A stretch of DNA of 64,000 nucleotides, taken from the NCBI RefSeq assembly GCF_000219535.2, contig NZ_CP007806.1, positions 73,501 through 137,500 on the forward strand, in the 5' to 3' direction. Shown here piece after piece: positions 16,922 through 26,594 of the stretch (positions are counted from its first letter, which is position 1; every line of letters begins with the position of its first letter). The notes beneath the pieces were generated by a model. It was not told the DNA's origin. It searched no databases and worked only from the letters and a program-made list of their open reading frames with translations. The stretch comes from Brevibacillus laterosporus LMG 15441 (GTDB lineage: Bacteria > Bacillota > Bacilli > Brevibacillales > Brevibacillaceae). The position numbers and the translations under genes were made by a program.

Positions 16922-16989
16922 TTTGTCGGACGATTTTAGGAATATGCCTCTACCGTTTGACAAAATTTACAACTATCCATTCGTATAAT
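16922..16989 (+). promoter_or_regulatory. spoIIE promoter: sigma-A with 21-bp spacer and Spo0A boxes
   Basis: TTGACA (16957-16962) and TATAAT (16984-16989) are both perfect but 21 bases apart, the unusual spacing of Spo0A-activated promoters in B. subtilis (spoIIE, spoIIG). TTTGACAAA (16956-16964) reads TTTGTCAAA on the other strand, a perfect 0A box over the -35. TTTGTCGGA (16922-16930) is an 8/9 match to TTTGTCRAA upstream. Confidence 0.8.
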
Positions 16990-17024
16990 TGGGTACACAA
17001 AACTCAAATGGGTGGTGCTAGTCC

Positions 17025-19508
17025 ATGTTCAATAAAAGCCAAGTAGTTTCTCCGAATGCTAATCCTTTTACTCAACAACTATCTAATCAAGTATCACAAA
17101 CGCTGGGGAGCTTCGGTGATAAAGTTGCTGCTTTTCTAAAAAAATGGCATATTCTTTCACTTACTATGGGTTTTTTATTAGGAAGAGCTCTTATTCTTGA
17201 TGAATTATCTCCTTTTGTTGTTCCTTACTTCATCGTGATGTACTTTCTCCGCAGGGATACGTTGCTAGTAAGTTCATTGGGCATGCTGGCAGGCTCATTA
17301 GCTCACTCAATACCTCTAGGCATGCAGACGTTGCTTAGTATCATACTTGCTGCTGTTGTTTGCCGTATTGCGGAGAAATGGAAACGAAAAGATTTTTCCT
17401 ATACTCCATTTATGGTTGTAGGGACCGTATTTGCTAGCCATCTGTTAGGTAAGGTTATTCAGAGTCAGGTCAACACATACAGTGTAACTATGATTGCGGT
17501 TGAAGCCATTCTCAGCTTTGTCTTAACACTTATTTTTATTCAGTCTTTATCCATTATTCACATAAATAAACCATTTGAGCCATTAAAAACAGAAGAAATT
17601 ATATGTCTGGTTATTCTATTAGCTTCTTTAATGACGGGAACAGTGGGTTGGGTCATACAAGGAATCTCCATGGAGCATATCCTGTCACGCTATTTTCTAC
17701 TGCTATTCGCTTTTGTTGGAGGAGGGACGGTCGGGGCCGCAGTGGGGGTGGTTACCGGGCTCATTCTCAGTTTAGCTGACGTGAGTGCCTTACAACAAAT
17801 TAGTTTACTCGCTTTTGCCGGATTATTAGCTGGACTCTTAAAAGAGGGAGGGAAAATAGGTGTAGTAGCTGGACTCTTAATTGGAACCTCAATTCTAGGC
17901 ATCTATGGCGGTGCGCACAGTGGGTTGTATCTCTCTTTAGTAGAGACCTCGATCGCCTCTTTCCTATTTTTATTAACGCCGGCTTCTATTTGGAAAAGAG
18001 TAGCCAGCTTCATTCCGGGGACCTCAGAGCATACACAATCTCATCAGGAATACATGCGGCGAATACGTGACATGACAGCAGGTAAAATTCAACAGTTTTC
18101 CGATTTATTTACCGAGTTATCCCATTCATTTGCTCAAACAGCCGAAATCAAAAATGGGGTAGAAGAGGAGGAGGTAGACCTTTATTTGAGCAAAGTGGCG
18201 GAGAGGACATGTCAGCTTTGCTGGAAAAAGGAGCAGTGCTGGGAACGAGATACTCAAATGACCTACGATGCGATGAGTAGCATGCTGATTACGGTATTTG
18301 AGCATGGGACGATGGAAGGTGCAACTATACCAAAGGAGTGGGAAAAGAAATGCGTGAAAACAGAAAAAGTAATTCAAAATATGGAGCAAGAGTACCACCA
18401 GATGATTGAACATAATCAATTAAAAAAACAAATTCAGGATAGTCGTAAGCTGGTAGCTGATCAATTATCGGGGGTATCACGAGTCATGAGTGATTTTGCA
18501 CGGGAAATCCAACGGGAAGGAGTTGCGCTAAGCCTGCAAGAGAAGCAGGTTTCAAAAGCGCTGGAGGGTTTAGGACTATCCGTAAGACGTGTAGATATTC
18601 ATAGCTTAGAAGAAGGGAAGGTGGATATAGAAATCAGTCAGCCTAGTTGTTATGGGAGGGATGAATGCGCCAAGATTGTGGCTCCGATGCTTACCGAGGT
18701 TTTAGGAGAGAACATCATTGTGAAGGAGAGACACTGTGAAGCCTTTAAGGATCAGCATTGCAAAATGTGTCTGGCTTCAGCCAAAACCTATGAAATTGAA
18801 ATTGGAGTGGCAGGAGCTGCTAAAGGCGGCAAATTACTGTCGGGAGATAGCTTTAAAACAATGGATTTAGGAAATGGAAAGGTGGCTGTGGCGATCAGTG
18901 ATGGAATGGGAAATGGGGAACGCGCTTTTCTGGAAAGTCAATCAGCATTGGACATGCTGCAACAGCTCTTAAAATCGGGATTGGATGAAAAATTATCTAT
19001 TAAAACAGTAAATTCCGTTTTGGCATTACGCTCATCTGATGAAATGTTTGCCACAGTGGATTTGGCAGTTATTGATTTACAAACGGCAATGACGCGGTTT
19101 ATTAAAATTGGTTCCACCCCTTCATTTATTAAGCGAGGAAATGATGTGTTCATGGTATCGGCCAATAATTTGCCGGTTGGTATTTTAGAAGATATTGAAG
19201 TAGATATCGTAACAAGAAATCTAAAGGCAGGTGATCTATTAATCATGATGTCAGATGGGATTTTTGAGGCTCCCCGCCATATCGAAAATAGACCGATGTG
19301 GATGAAGCGATTAATCTCGCAACTTGAAACAGAAGACCCTCAAGAAATTTCTGACTTGCTGTTAGAAAAAGTGATTAGAGAGCATTGTGGTGAAATTGTA
19401 GATGACATGACGGTTCTAGTCGCTCGGATTGATCGATTTGTACCACAATGGTCGGCGATACAGGTCTCGGGAATGGAGAAGATGGAGCGGCCGCGTGTAG
19501 TAAGTTAA
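17025..19508 (+). CDS. spoIIE: SpoIIE, stage II sporulation phosphatase
   Basis: The 827-residue protein has about ten membrane segments (residues 40-330), a central FtsZ-interacting and oligomerising region, and a C-terminal PP2C phosphatase domain. The metal-binding motifs are AISDGMGNGERA, MSDGIFEAP and DDMTVLVARI. It dephosphorylates SpoIIAA to free sigma-F in the forespore and also helps place the polar septum. ATG 17025 is preceded by GGGTGGTG. The upstream promoter has the Spo0A-type 21-bp spacing, so control by phosphorylated Spo0A is well supported by sequence. The central domain has Cys-rich stretches (CQLCWKKEQCW). Confidence 0.97.
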   Translation: MFNKSQVVSPNANPFTQQLSNQVSQTLGSFGDKVAAFLKKWHILSLTMGFLLGRALILDELSPFVVPYFIVMYFLRRDTLLVSSLGMLAGSLAHSIPLGMQTLLSIILAAVVCRIAEKWKRKDFSYTPFMVVGTVFASHLLGKVIQSQVNTYSVTMIAVEAILSFVLTLIFIQSLSIIHINKPFEPLKTEEIICLVILLASLMTGTVGWVIQGISMEHILSRYFLLLFAFVGGGTVGAAVGVVTGLILSLADVSALQQISLLAFAGLLAGLLKEGGKIGVVAGLLIGTSILGIYGGAHSGLYLSLVETSIASFLFLLTPASIWKRVASFIPGTSEHTQSHQEYMRRIRDMTAGKIQQFSDLFTELSHSFAQTAEIKNGVEEEEVDLYLSKVAERTCQLCWKKEQCWERDTQMTYDAMSSMLITVFEHGTMEGATIPKEWEKKCVKTEKVIQNMEQEYHQMIEHNQLKKQIQDSRKLVADQLSGVSRVMSDFAREIQREGVALSLQEKQVSKALEGLGLSVRRVDIHSLEEGKVDIEISQPSCYGRDECAKIVAPMLTEVLGENIIVKERHCEAFKDQHCKMCLASAKTYEIEIGVAGAAKGGKLLSGDSFKTMDLGNGKVAVAISDGMGNGERAFLESQSALDMLQQLLKSGLDEKLSIKTVNSVLALRSSDEMFATVDLAVIDLQTAMTRFIKIGSTPSFIKRGNDVFMVSANNLPVGILEDIEVDIVTRNLKAGDLLIMMSDGIFEAPRHIENRPMWMKRLISQLETEDPQEISDLLLEKVIREHCGEIVDDMTVLVARIDRFVPQWSAIQVSGMEKMERPRVVS

Positions 19509-19510
19509 AG

Positions 19511-19540
19511 GTATGTTTTTTTCCTCCCTCGCCCATAATG
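19511..19540 (+). promoter_or_regulatory. Sigma-F/G-type promoter of yabS-yabT
   Basis: GTATG (19511-19515) and CATAATG (19534-19540) are 18 bases apart, one mismatch from the forespore consensus. yabS and yabT are forespore-expressed in B. subtilis. Confidence 0.5.
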
Positions 19541-19576
19541 GTAAAAAATGCTACCCAAGAAAGGGGAGGTATCTGT

Positions 19577-20344
19577 ATGGCAAAGCCAGCGACGCTTCGT
19601 CAGATTTTGGTTGTGACAGATGGCTGCTCCAATGTAGGAATAAGCCCGATTGCTGCTGCAACCTTAGCCAGAGAACAAGGTATCACAGTAAATGTGATTG
19701 GAGTGGTAGATAAGCATGAAATGGGTGAGCAAGGGGAACAGGAAATCCGTGAAATGGCTCAAGCGGGGGGAGGACTAAGCGATATTGTTTATCCTGCCCA
19801 GCTAGCCCAAACTGTCCAAATGTTAACGCGAAAAGCGATGACTAGAACCATTCAACATGTGGTGAACAAAGAATTAAAGCATATTTTGGGCGGTGCTGAA
19901 TTGGAAGGTCTTGCTCCTGAAAAGAGAATGCAGGTGGCAGGCATGGTAGATGAATTGGGCGAACAGAGTGCTTTGGAAGTGGTTATGATCGTTGATACAT
20001 CTGCATCCATGAAAAATAAAATGTCAGCTGTACAGCAAGCTATCTATGATTTTAGCATTAGCCTACGTTCCCGCAGCGGGAGTAGCAGAATGGCCGTTTG
20101 TTCATTTCCTGGGAAAGAAAAGCACCTTGAAGTACGTATTCCCTGGACGGATCAAATCGAAAAGGCATACGAATTAACGGCTGGTTTAACGATGAGCGGA
20201 ATTACTCCGACGGGTCCGGCCATTACGGAAGCAATTGCCTTGTTTGAACACGTGGAGCTCCCTAAACCTTTAGCGGATCGCTACCGTACGAAGAAAAAAG
20301 CGAATGAAGAAGATGACGGTTATTTGCAAGACCATGTATTCTAA
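19577..20344 (+). CDS. yabS: YabS, von Willebrand factor A-domain protein
   Basis: A 255-residue VWA-like protein. The region LEVVMIVDTSASMKNKMSAV is the metal-ion-dependent adhesion site motif DxSxS. A Thr and the downstream SGITPTGPAITEAI complete the domain. The N-terminal 100 residues include LRQILVVTDGCSN, a second partly VWA-like stretch. Its role is unknown; in B. subtilis it is co-expressed with the kinase yabT. ATG 19577 is 7 bases after GGGGAGG, so the longer frame starting at 19448 (inside spoIIE) is not used. yabT overlaps its 3' end. Confidence 0.9.
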   Translation: MAKPATLRQILVVTDGCSNVGISPIAAATLAREQGITVNVIGVVDKHEMGEQGEQEIREMAQAGGGLSDIVYPAQLAQTVQMLTRKAMTRTIQHVVNKELKHILGGAELEGLAPEKRMQVAGMVDELGEQSALEVVMIVDTSASMKNKMSAVQQAIYDFSISLRSRSGSSRMAVCSFPGKEKHLEVRIPWTDQIEKAYELTAGLTMSGITPTGPAITEAIALFEHVELPKPLADRYRTKKKANEEDDGYLQDHVF

Positions 20345-21263
20345 TTCCTTGTTACCCGATGCTCCCCATTATTTTACGGGAAAATGGCACCATCAAACAT
20401 ATTCAGTGGTAAAAGAACTAGGTAGAGGAGCCAATGGTGTTGTCTACCTAGTTCTTCATGAAGGTAAAAAGGTAGCGATTAAATTAGGTGCCGATTCTAT
20501 TGATTTATTAATGGAAGCAAACGTCCTCAAAAGTTTACAATCTCATAACCAAAAAATTGGGCCAAACATATATGATGTAGATGATATGATTGTAAAAGGC
20601 AAGGTGTATGCCTATTATGCTATGGAATACATTGAAGGGGAACGATTGGATCATAGCTTGAAGAGAGTAGGCAAAGAGTGGCTTATTTTGTTGTGCACAC
20701 AAATCCTGTCTCATTTACAAATCATTCATGAGCTTGGATATGTATTTGGTGATCTAAAGCCAGAGAATGTCATTGTTGTACAGGCTGGTAAGCAGGTATG
20801 TTTAATTGATTTTGGCGGGGTAACCAAGTCGGGTCATGCCGTACGTCAATTTACAGAAGAGTATGATCGGGCTACCTGGCAAGCGGGAGATCGAAAGGCT
20901 GATGCTACATATGATCTGTTTTCATTAGCCATCATGATGATTAAGCTTACTATTGAAAAAGAGAAATGGGCAACACTTCCGGTATCAGGGCGACATGTTC
21001 AAAAGCTTTATGATATAATACGGGACAACGAATTGTTAGCTCCTTACCGCCCCGTATTAGGTAAGGCATTGGATGGGAAATATCCAACAGCTCTTCACAT
21101 GAAAGCTGAACTCTTGCAAGCGTTTCGACAAAAGTCAGAAACGAGGGGAGATGTACCCAACACCAAGAAGCCTGGGGAAGGAATAGGAAGCAAAATTATT
21201 GGGGGAATCTTTGTAGCCTCTATGCTTTTGCTTGCTGGCTCGTTGTATTATGTATGGATGTGA
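20304..21263 (+). CDS. yabT: YabT, membrane-anchored Hanks-type Ser/Thr kinase
   Basis: A 319-residue kinase. It has the glycine loop GRGANGVVYLVL, a lysine in VAIKLG, the catalytic loop FGDLKPENVIVV (the His of the usual HRD is Phe-Gly) and IDFGG for the DFG motif. A linker and a single C-terminal membrane helix (GGIFVASMLLLAGSLYYVWM) follow. B. subtilis YabT is activated by DNA in the forespore and phosphorylates RecA and AbrB. The gene overlaps yabS. ATG 20334, ten codons in, is an equally possible start, since neither has a strong SD. Confidence 0.9.
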   Translation: MKKMTVICKTMYSNSLLPDAPHYFTGKWHHQTYSVVKELGRGANGVVYLVLHEGKKVAIKLGADSIDLLMEANVLKSLQSHNQKIGPNIYDVDDMIVKGKVYAYYAMEYIEGERLDHSLKRVGKEWLILLCTQILSHLQIIHELGYVFGDLKPENVIVVQAGKQVCLIDFGGVTKSGHAVRQFTEEYDRATWQAGDRKADATYDLFSLAIMMIKLTIEKEKWATLPVSGRHVQKLYDIIRDNELLAPYRPVLGKALDGKYPTALHMKAELLQAFRQKSETRGDVPNTKKPGEGIGSKIIGGIFVASMLLLAGSLYYVWM

Positions 21264-21276
21264 GGGATCATTCTAC

Positions 21277-22029
21277 ATGACGTCCAATAATTATGTGATG
21301 GAGACGTGCCTTTTAGCTGGGGAGATTATGATTCGTAATGGAGCGGAAACGTATCGTGTAGAAGAGACGATGACTCATATTGCACATGCTGCAGGTATGA
21401 AAAGCGTCCATAGCTCCGTGACGACGACCAGTATTACTTTTTCTTTTAAAGATAATAATGGTGTGGATCGTACCCGAATGATTCGAATGCGTGACCGAAC
21501 GATCAATTTGAACAAAGTAACGTTGGTCAATCAGGTATCTCGTCACTTTGTGTCGGGAGAGATTACCTTGGATGAAGCGCATATTCAATTAGAAGAGATT
21601 CAGAGAATGCGCTTTCAATTTTCAGATCGAGTGTTAAATCTAGCGGCTGGTATAGGCAGCGGCTCTTTTGCTGTTTTGATTGGTGGGACTTTTCTTGATT
21701 TTTTCCCCAGTGCTATTGCAGGAGCAATCGTCTTTGCCAGCGCTAATTATTTGTATCGCTTTCTTAAAATACCCTTTTTTGCCGAATTATCAGCCTCTTT
21801 TTTAGGAGGAATGTTTACGTTAATTGCTTCATGGCTTTTTCCCAATCATCTGCATCTTGGTGTTATGATTATAGGAGCGATGATTCCTTTGTTTCCAGGT
21901 GTAGCTTTGACGAACTCTGTGCGTGATTTAATGGCAGGCGATTTGGTTGCCGGAATGGCGAGAGGAGTTGAGGCAGGCCTAACCGCTTTAGCCGTAGCTG
22001 TTGCGGCCGCAGCTGTCTTGTCATTATAG
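21277..22029 (+). CDS. ThrE-family exporter, large subunit (YjjP-like)
   Basis: A 250-residue protein of the threonine/serine exporter N-terminal family (DUF1212). A soluble domain carries EIMIRNGAETYRVEETM and the conserved VTTTSITFSF. About five membrane segments follow, with GAMIPLFPGVALTNSVRDL as the family block. ThrE/YjjP-YjjB systems export small acids or amino acids such as threonine, serine or succinate. ATG 21277 follows GAGGGATC. It is paired with the small subunit 14 bases downstream. This pair separates yabT from tilS, which are nearly adjacent in B. subtilis. Confidence 0.82.
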   Translation: MTSNNYVMETCLLAGEIMIRNGAETYRVEETMTHIAHAAGMKSVHSSVTTTSITFSFKDNNGVDRTRMIRMRDRTINLNKVTLVNQVSRHFVSGEITLDEAHIQLEEIQRMRFQFSDRVLNLAAGIGSGSFAVLIGGTFLDFFPSAIAGAIVFASANYLYRFLKIPFFAELSASFLGGMFTLIASWLFPNHLHLGVMIIGAMIPLFPGVALTNSVRDLMAGDLVAGMARGVEAGLTALAVAVAAAAVLSL

Positions 22030-22043
22030 GAGGGATTAGGCAC

Positions 22044-22508
22044 ATGTTGCTGGGAATGCTGTTAAGTTTTATTATTACCATTGCCTATGCTATGTTGTTT
22101 AATGCACCAAAACGCACCATTCTTTTTGCAGGTTTAATTGGACTGATGGGTTGGAATATCTATAAAATACTGCCGATGTTTGGAGCTGAGCTTACGCTTT
22201 CTTCTTTTGCAGCGGGAACATTTATCTCGCTGAGCAGCCGAATCCTTTCTGTAAAGATGCGTGTTCCTTCTACTAACTTTAGTATTGCGGGAATTATTCC
22301 ATTAGTTCCAGGTTCGACTGCTTATAAATCGATGTTAGCGTTCATTAATGCTGACTACTTGGAAGGAATTACGCTTGGGGTCAAGACGATGATGCTGGCT
22401 GGGGCTATTGCTTCAGGTTTAATTCTTGGTCTCTCCATCTTCTCTCTATGGAAAGGAATCGAGGCACGTTATGTACGAAAAGGTACAAAAGCGAATGGAG
22501 CAGGATAG
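22044..22508 (+). CDS. ThrE-family exporter, small subunit (YjjB-like)
   Basis: A 154-residue membrane protein with four hydrophobic segments. The region SFAAGTFISLSSRILSVKMR followed by GIIPLVPGSTAYKS is typical of the DUF3815/YjjB half of split ThrE exporters. It would form one transporter with the preceding gene. SD GGAGGGA precedes ATG 22044. Its 3' end overlaps the start of tilS by about 38 bases, suggesting coupled translation. Confidence 0.8.
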   Translation: MLLGMLLSFIITIAYAMLFNAPKRTILFAGLIGLMGWNIYKILPMFGAELTLSSFAAGTFISLSSRILSVKMRVPSTNFSIAGIIPLVPGSTAYKSMLAFINADYLEGITLGVKTMMLAGAIASGLILGLSIFSLWKGIEARYVRKGTKANGAG

Positions 22509-23901
22509 GCTGCTTTTGCCACATGAATCGATTGTGGTAGGCGTTTCTGGCGGAGTAGATTCGACAGCGCTGTTGCATATCTTAAGCAAAATGAATGAAC
22601 AATATCAGTACGGTTGGAAGTTGTACGCTGTTCACTTGAATCACGGGTTTCGTGGAGAAGAGTCTGACCAAGATGCCGCATACGTGGAGGACTTGTGTCA
22701 TACATTAGGAGTTAAGTGCTACTCCTTCTATGAAAGCGTGCCTGAAATAATGAAGGAAACCGGTCAAGGACCGCAAGTGGCAAGTCGTGAATTACGCTAT
22801 CAATACTACCGGCAAGTAGCAAAAGAAGTAGGGGCTACTAAAGTAGCGCTTGCCCATCATGCTGATGATCAGGTAGAGACTATTCTGTTTCGCATGATGA
22901 GAGGTACTAGTCTACATGGATTTACTGGCATGCCGCAACGCAGATGGCTTCATGCAGAGCAAATCGAGTTGGTTCGTCCGCTTCTGCATGTTTTTCGCGA
23001 GGAGCTAGAAGCTTACTGTGAGGCGAATAACCTGCAACCGAGACACGATAGCAGCAATGATTCGCGCAAATATAAACGCAACTTATTACGGCACGAGGTG
23101 ACACCTCATTTACAACAAGTAAACCTAAGATACAGAGAACACGTGCTTCAGCTAGCAGAGATGGCCAGAGTGGATGACGACTACCTGCAAAAGCTGAGTC
23201 AAGAGGCGCTAAATAGGATAATTGTAAAGCAGGAATCTGACAAAATTATCCTAGATAGGAAGTGCTTAAAAACTTTTGACCTTGCTTTACAAAGGAGAAT
23301 GATTCCTCTAATATTAAGTTATCTCACAACTGAAACGGAGTGGTCTCTGCAGCATGTGGAGGCCGTTTTGCGTATCATTTTCGAGGAAAATCCTTCTGCT
23401 GTACTACATCTACCCTCCCATATTTTTGTAGAGAGGGTCTATGAGCAGGTATGTTTTCGTAGGCAAAAAGCCACTGCTCATGATTTTTCCCAGCCGTATT
23501 CATACCCTATTACCATACCTGGTACGATATGGATAGAAGAGGCGGGAATGTTCATACATACAAAACGGTATGATTCATTAACTGATTTACCAGATCTGTT
23601 ATCTTTATCTCCTTATAGTGCTGTATGTGACGCCGATGCCTTGGTAGGCGACTGCATCATTCGCAGTAGAATGCCGGGTGACCGTATTCAACTCGGTACG
23701 GCTGGGCATTGCTACAGTAAAAAATTGAAGGAGCTATTTATTGATGAAAAAGTACCAAAAAGCAGGCGTGATCGAATTCCTATCTTAGTAGTCGGGGACC
23801 GAATTATTTGGATACCTGGAGTAAAGCGATCGACGCATGCCATGATACATGAGAAATCCCGTGCATTTGTTATCATACAGGCGGATTTCAGAGAAGAGTA
23901 G
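22471..23901 (+). CDS. tilS: TilS, tRNA(Ile)-lysidine synthase
   Basis: A 476-residue enzyme that converts C34 to lysidine in the tRNA(Ile) reading AUA. The PP-loop [17 protein letters not shown] is followed by [37 protein letters not shown] and the TilS substrate-binding domains, ending with the C-terminal TilS_C domain ([24 protein letters not shown]). It is essential in B. subtilis. ATG 22471 overlaps the ThrE-like gene. hprT follows in the same order as elsewhere, with 13 bases between them. Confidence 0.95.
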   Translation: MYEKVQKRMEQDRLLLPHESIVVGVSGGVDSTALLHILSKMNEQYQYGWKLYAVHLNHGFRGEESDQDAAYVEDLCHTLGVKCYSFYESVPEIMKETGQGPQVASRELRYQYYRQVAKEVGATKVALAHHADDQVETILFRMMRGTSLHGFTGMPQRRWLHAEQIELVRPLLHVFREELEAYCEANNLQPRHDSSNDSRKYKRNLLRHEVTPHLQQVNLRYREHVLQLAEMARVDDDYLQKLSQEALNRIIVKQESDKIILDRKCLKTFDLALQRRMIPLILSYLTTETEWSLQHVEAVLRIIFEENPSAVLHLPSHIFVERVYEQVCFRRQKATAHDFSQPYSYPITIPGTIWIEEAGMFIHTKRYDSLTDLPDLLSLSPYSAVCDADALVGDCIIRSRMPGDRIQLGTAGHCYSKKLKELFIDEKVPKSRRDRIPILVVGDRIIWIPGVKRSTHAMIHEKSRAFVIIQADFREE

Positions 23902-23914
23902 CAGGAGGTTACAT

Positions 23915-24454
23915 ATGAATAATGATATAAAAGAAATTATGCTTTCGAAGGAAGAAATTGATCAGAAAGTCAAAGAACTGGGTAAAATCTTAGCAGATGA
24001 GTTTCGCGATAAAAATCCGTTGGTTATTTGTATCTTAAAAGGTGCCGTTGTTTTCATGGCTGATCTTTTGCGTGAGATGGATATTAAGTGCGAGATGGAT
24101 TTTATGGCAGTATCTAGCTATGGCAACAGTACGGAGTCCTCTGGTGTTGTGCGTATTCTGAAAGATTTAGATACAACTGTTCAGAATCGTCATGTTCTAA
24201 TTGTGGAAGACATCATGGACAGTGGTTTGACGTTAAGCCATTTGGTAGAGCTATTAAAGCAACGTCATGCTGCGTCCGTGAAAGTAGTAACGCTACTAAA
24301 CAAACCGGAGCGTCGTAAGGTAGATATTTCTCCTGATTACAGTGGCTTTACTATTCCTGATGAGTTTGTGGTTGGTTACGGTCTGGATTATGCTGAGACC
24401 TATCGCAATCTTCCTTATATCGGTGTTCTAAAACCTGAAGTTTATTCGAAATAG
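23915..24454 (+). CDS. hprT: Hypoxanthine-guanine phosphoribosyltransferase
   Basis: A 179-residue purine salvage enzyme with the PRPP-binding loop [14 protein letters not shown] and the type-I phosphoribosyltransferase fold. [12 protein letters not shown] is the flexible loop. It converts hypoxanthine and guanine to IMP and GMP using PRPP. ATG 23915 is preceded by GGAGG; the frame opens earlier inside tilS but those codons are not used. In B. subtilis HprT with TilS also activates ftsH transcription, and the three genes are adjacent here too. Confidence 0.96.
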   Translation: MNNDIKEIMLSKEEIDQKVKELGKILADEFRDKNPLVICILKGAVVFMADLLREMDIKCEMDFMAVSSYGNSTESSGVVRILKDLDTTVQNRHVLIVEDIMDSGLTLSHLVELLKQRHAASVKVVTLLNKPERRKVDISPDYSGFTIPDEFVVGYGLDYAETYRNLPYIGVLKPEVYSK

Positions 24455-24470
24455 ACAAGAGCTAGCTAGG

Positions 24471-24500
24471 TTGTGAATGGGTTTTACTCTATGCTAAAAT
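24471..24500 (+). promoter_or_regulatory. Sigma-A promoter of ftsH
   Basis: TTGTGA (24471-24476) and TAAAAT (24495-24500), 18 bases apart, with an extended -10 TG (24492-24493). Confidence 0.5.
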
Positions 24501-24536
24501 AATGGAAGTGTCTTTTTTCGTGAGAGGAGGTAAGCA

Positions 24537-26525
24537 ATGAATCGTTTTTTTCGGAATACAGGTTTCTATTTACTGATTTTCCTTGTCACGGTAGGGATTG
24601 TGAATTTTGTCCTCTCCGGAACCGATAAGATGGCTCCAATTTCTTATCAGGAGCTACGTAATCACCTCAATCAAGACAACATTGCAGAGGCATCTCTTCG
24701 TGTTGAGGGAGGTACATATCGGGTAGAGGGTAAGCTCAAACCAACTCCAGCCGGTCAGGAATCATTCTATACCAATGCACCGATTTATGATGAACAACTA
24801 GTTAAACTGATCAATGATAAGATTGATGCTAAGAAGATTAATAAGGTGGAGTATAAACCAGCAGAGGGTAACAGCATCTGGCTAACATTCCTAACTTCTA
24901 TCATTCCATTCGTGATCATCTTTATCTTGTTCTTCTTCCTGTTAAATCAGGCACAGGGCGGCGGAAGCCGAGTTATGAACTTCGGTAAGAGCAAGGCGAA
25001 GTTATATAACGACGAAAAGAAAAAAGTTACATTTGAAGATGTAGCTGGTGCTGATGAGGAAAAAGCAGAGCTTGTAGAGGTCGTAGAATTCTTAAAGGAC
25101 CCACGCAAATTTGCTGCCGTAGGTGCCCGTATACCTAAAGGGGTACTTTTAGTAGGTCCTCCAGGTACAGGTAAAACATTGCTTGCACGTGCTGTTGCTG
25201 GTGAAGCAGGCGTGCCATTCTTTAGCATTTCAGGTTCTGACTTCGTAGAGATGTTTGTCGGGGTTGGGGCATCACGTGTACGTGATTTATTTGAAAATGC
25301 AAAGAAAAATGCTCCGTGTATCATATTCATTGATGAAATTGATGCCGTTGGTCGCCAACGTGGTGCTGGTCTTGGCGGTGGTCATGATGAACGTGAACAA
25401 ACGCTAAACCAATTGCTCGTAGAGATGGACGGTTTCGGAGCAAATGAAGGAATTATCATGATTGCAGCAACCAACAGACCTGACATTCTTGACCCAGCTT
25501 TATTGCGTCCGGGACGTTTTGACCGTCAAGTTACGGTGGATCGCCCTGATGTACGTGGTCGTGAGGCAGTTCTGAAGGTGCATGCACGTAACAAACCATT
25601 AGGCGAGGACTTGAATCTGGATATCATTGCTCGCCGTACGCCGGGCTTCACAGGTGCTGATCTTGAGAACCTGTTGAATGAAGCTGCATTGCTTACAGCG
25701 CGTAAAAATAAGAAGCAAATCAACATGCTAGAAGTAGATGAAGCGATTGACCGCGTCATCGCTGGTCCTGCTAAGAAATCTCGTGTCGTAAGCGAAGACG
25801 AGCGTCGTCTAGTAGCTTATCACGAAGCAGGTCATACAATTGTTGGATACCATTTAAAACGTGCTGATATGGTACACAAAGTTACGATTATCCCACGTGG
25901 GCAAGCAGGCGGATATACCGTTATGCTGCCAAAAGAGGATCGCTTCTTTGCTACCAAAACAGATCTGGAAGATAAAATTGTGGGTCTGCTTGGTGGGCGT
26001 GTTGCGGAAGAATTGGTTCTAGGCGATATCTCTACTGGAGCGCATAATGACTTCCAACGTGCTACAGCAATTGCACGTAGCATGATTACCGAATATGGTA
26101 TGAGTAATTTAGGACCAATGCAATTCGGTCAATCTCAAGGGCAAGTATTCTTGGGACGCGACATTGGACACGAGCGTAACTACTCTGAACAAATCGCTTA
26201 CGAAATTGACCAAGAAATGCAACGGATCATTAATGAACAATATCAACGTTGTAAGGACTTGTTGATTCAATATGGAGATCAGTTAGAAGCGGTTGCACAA
26301 ACCTTGCTTCGCGTGGAAACACTTGATGCTGAACAGATCAAACAGATCATTGAAAACGGCAAGCTGGATAAAGAACCTGGGGAGGATGTTGTAGTAAACA
26401 TTCAATCCAAGCCTGAAGAGCCAGTTAATCAAGTAACCATTGATAAACTCAACCAAGAACCAAAACCAGAAGCTACAAAAACGGATGAAACAGTAGACCA
26501 TCCTGATAACCAAGAACCGAAATAA
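24537..26525 (+). CDS. ftsH: FtsH, membrane AAA+ zinc metalloprotease
   Basis: A 662-residue membrane protease with two membrane segments (about residues 5-25 and 118-140) around an extracytoplasmic loop. The AAA module has Walker [14 protein letters not shown], Walker [16 protein letters not shown] and the SRH region. The zinc site is HEAGH (about 429-433) and a later Asp. It degrades SpoVM, Spo0E and membrane proteins and is needed for sporulation in B. subtilis. The C-terminal tail is charged and variable. SD GAGAGGAGG precedes ATG 24537. A terminator closes the unit. Confidence 0.97.
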   Translation: MNRFFRNTGFYLLIFLVTVGIVNFVLSGTDKMAPISYQELRNHLNQDNIAEASLRVEGGTYRVEGKLKPTPAGQESFYTNAPIYDEQLVKLINDKIDAKKINKVEYKPAEGNSIWLTFLTSIIPFVIIFILFFFLLNQAQGGGSRVMNFGKSKAKLYNDEKKKVTFEDVAGADEEKAELVEVVEFLKDPRKFAAVGARIPKGVLLVGPPGTGKTLLARAVAGEAGVPFFSISGSDFVEMFVGVGASRVRDLFENAKKNAPCIIFIDEIDAVGRQRGAGLGGGHDEREQTLNQLLVEMDGFGANEGIIMIAATNRPDILDPALLRPGRFDRQVTVDRPDVRGREAVLKVHARNKPLGEDLNLDIIARRTPGFTGADLENLLNEAALLTARKNKKQINMLEVDEAIDRVIAGPAKKSRVVSEDERRLVAYHEAGHTIVGYHLKRADMVHKVTIIPRGQAGGYTVMLPKEDRFFATKTDLEDKIVGLLGGRVAEELVLGDISTGAHNDFQRATAIARSMITEYGMSNLGPMQFGQSQGQVFLGRDIGHERNYSEQIAYEIDQEMQRIINEQYQRCKDLLIQYGDQLEAVAQTLLRVETLDAEQIKQIIENGKLDKEPGEDVVVNIQSKPEEPVNQVTIDKLNQEPKPEATKTDETVDHPDNQEPK

Positions 26526-26553
26526 GAGCGCCGGATGGTGCTCTTATTTTTTT
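26521..26553 (+). terminator. ftsH terminator
   Basis: AATAAGAGCGCC pairs with GGTGCTCTTATT around a GGAT loop, followed by Ts. Confidence 0.85.
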
Positions 26554-26594
26554 CTCGATGATATTTTGTCAATGACAACAGTGGGGGGATCAGC

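Noticed and set aside
16627..17024. Possible tRNA genes before spoIIE, as in B. subtilis
   Set aside because: No cloverleaf, TTCGANTC or CCA pattern is present in the gap.
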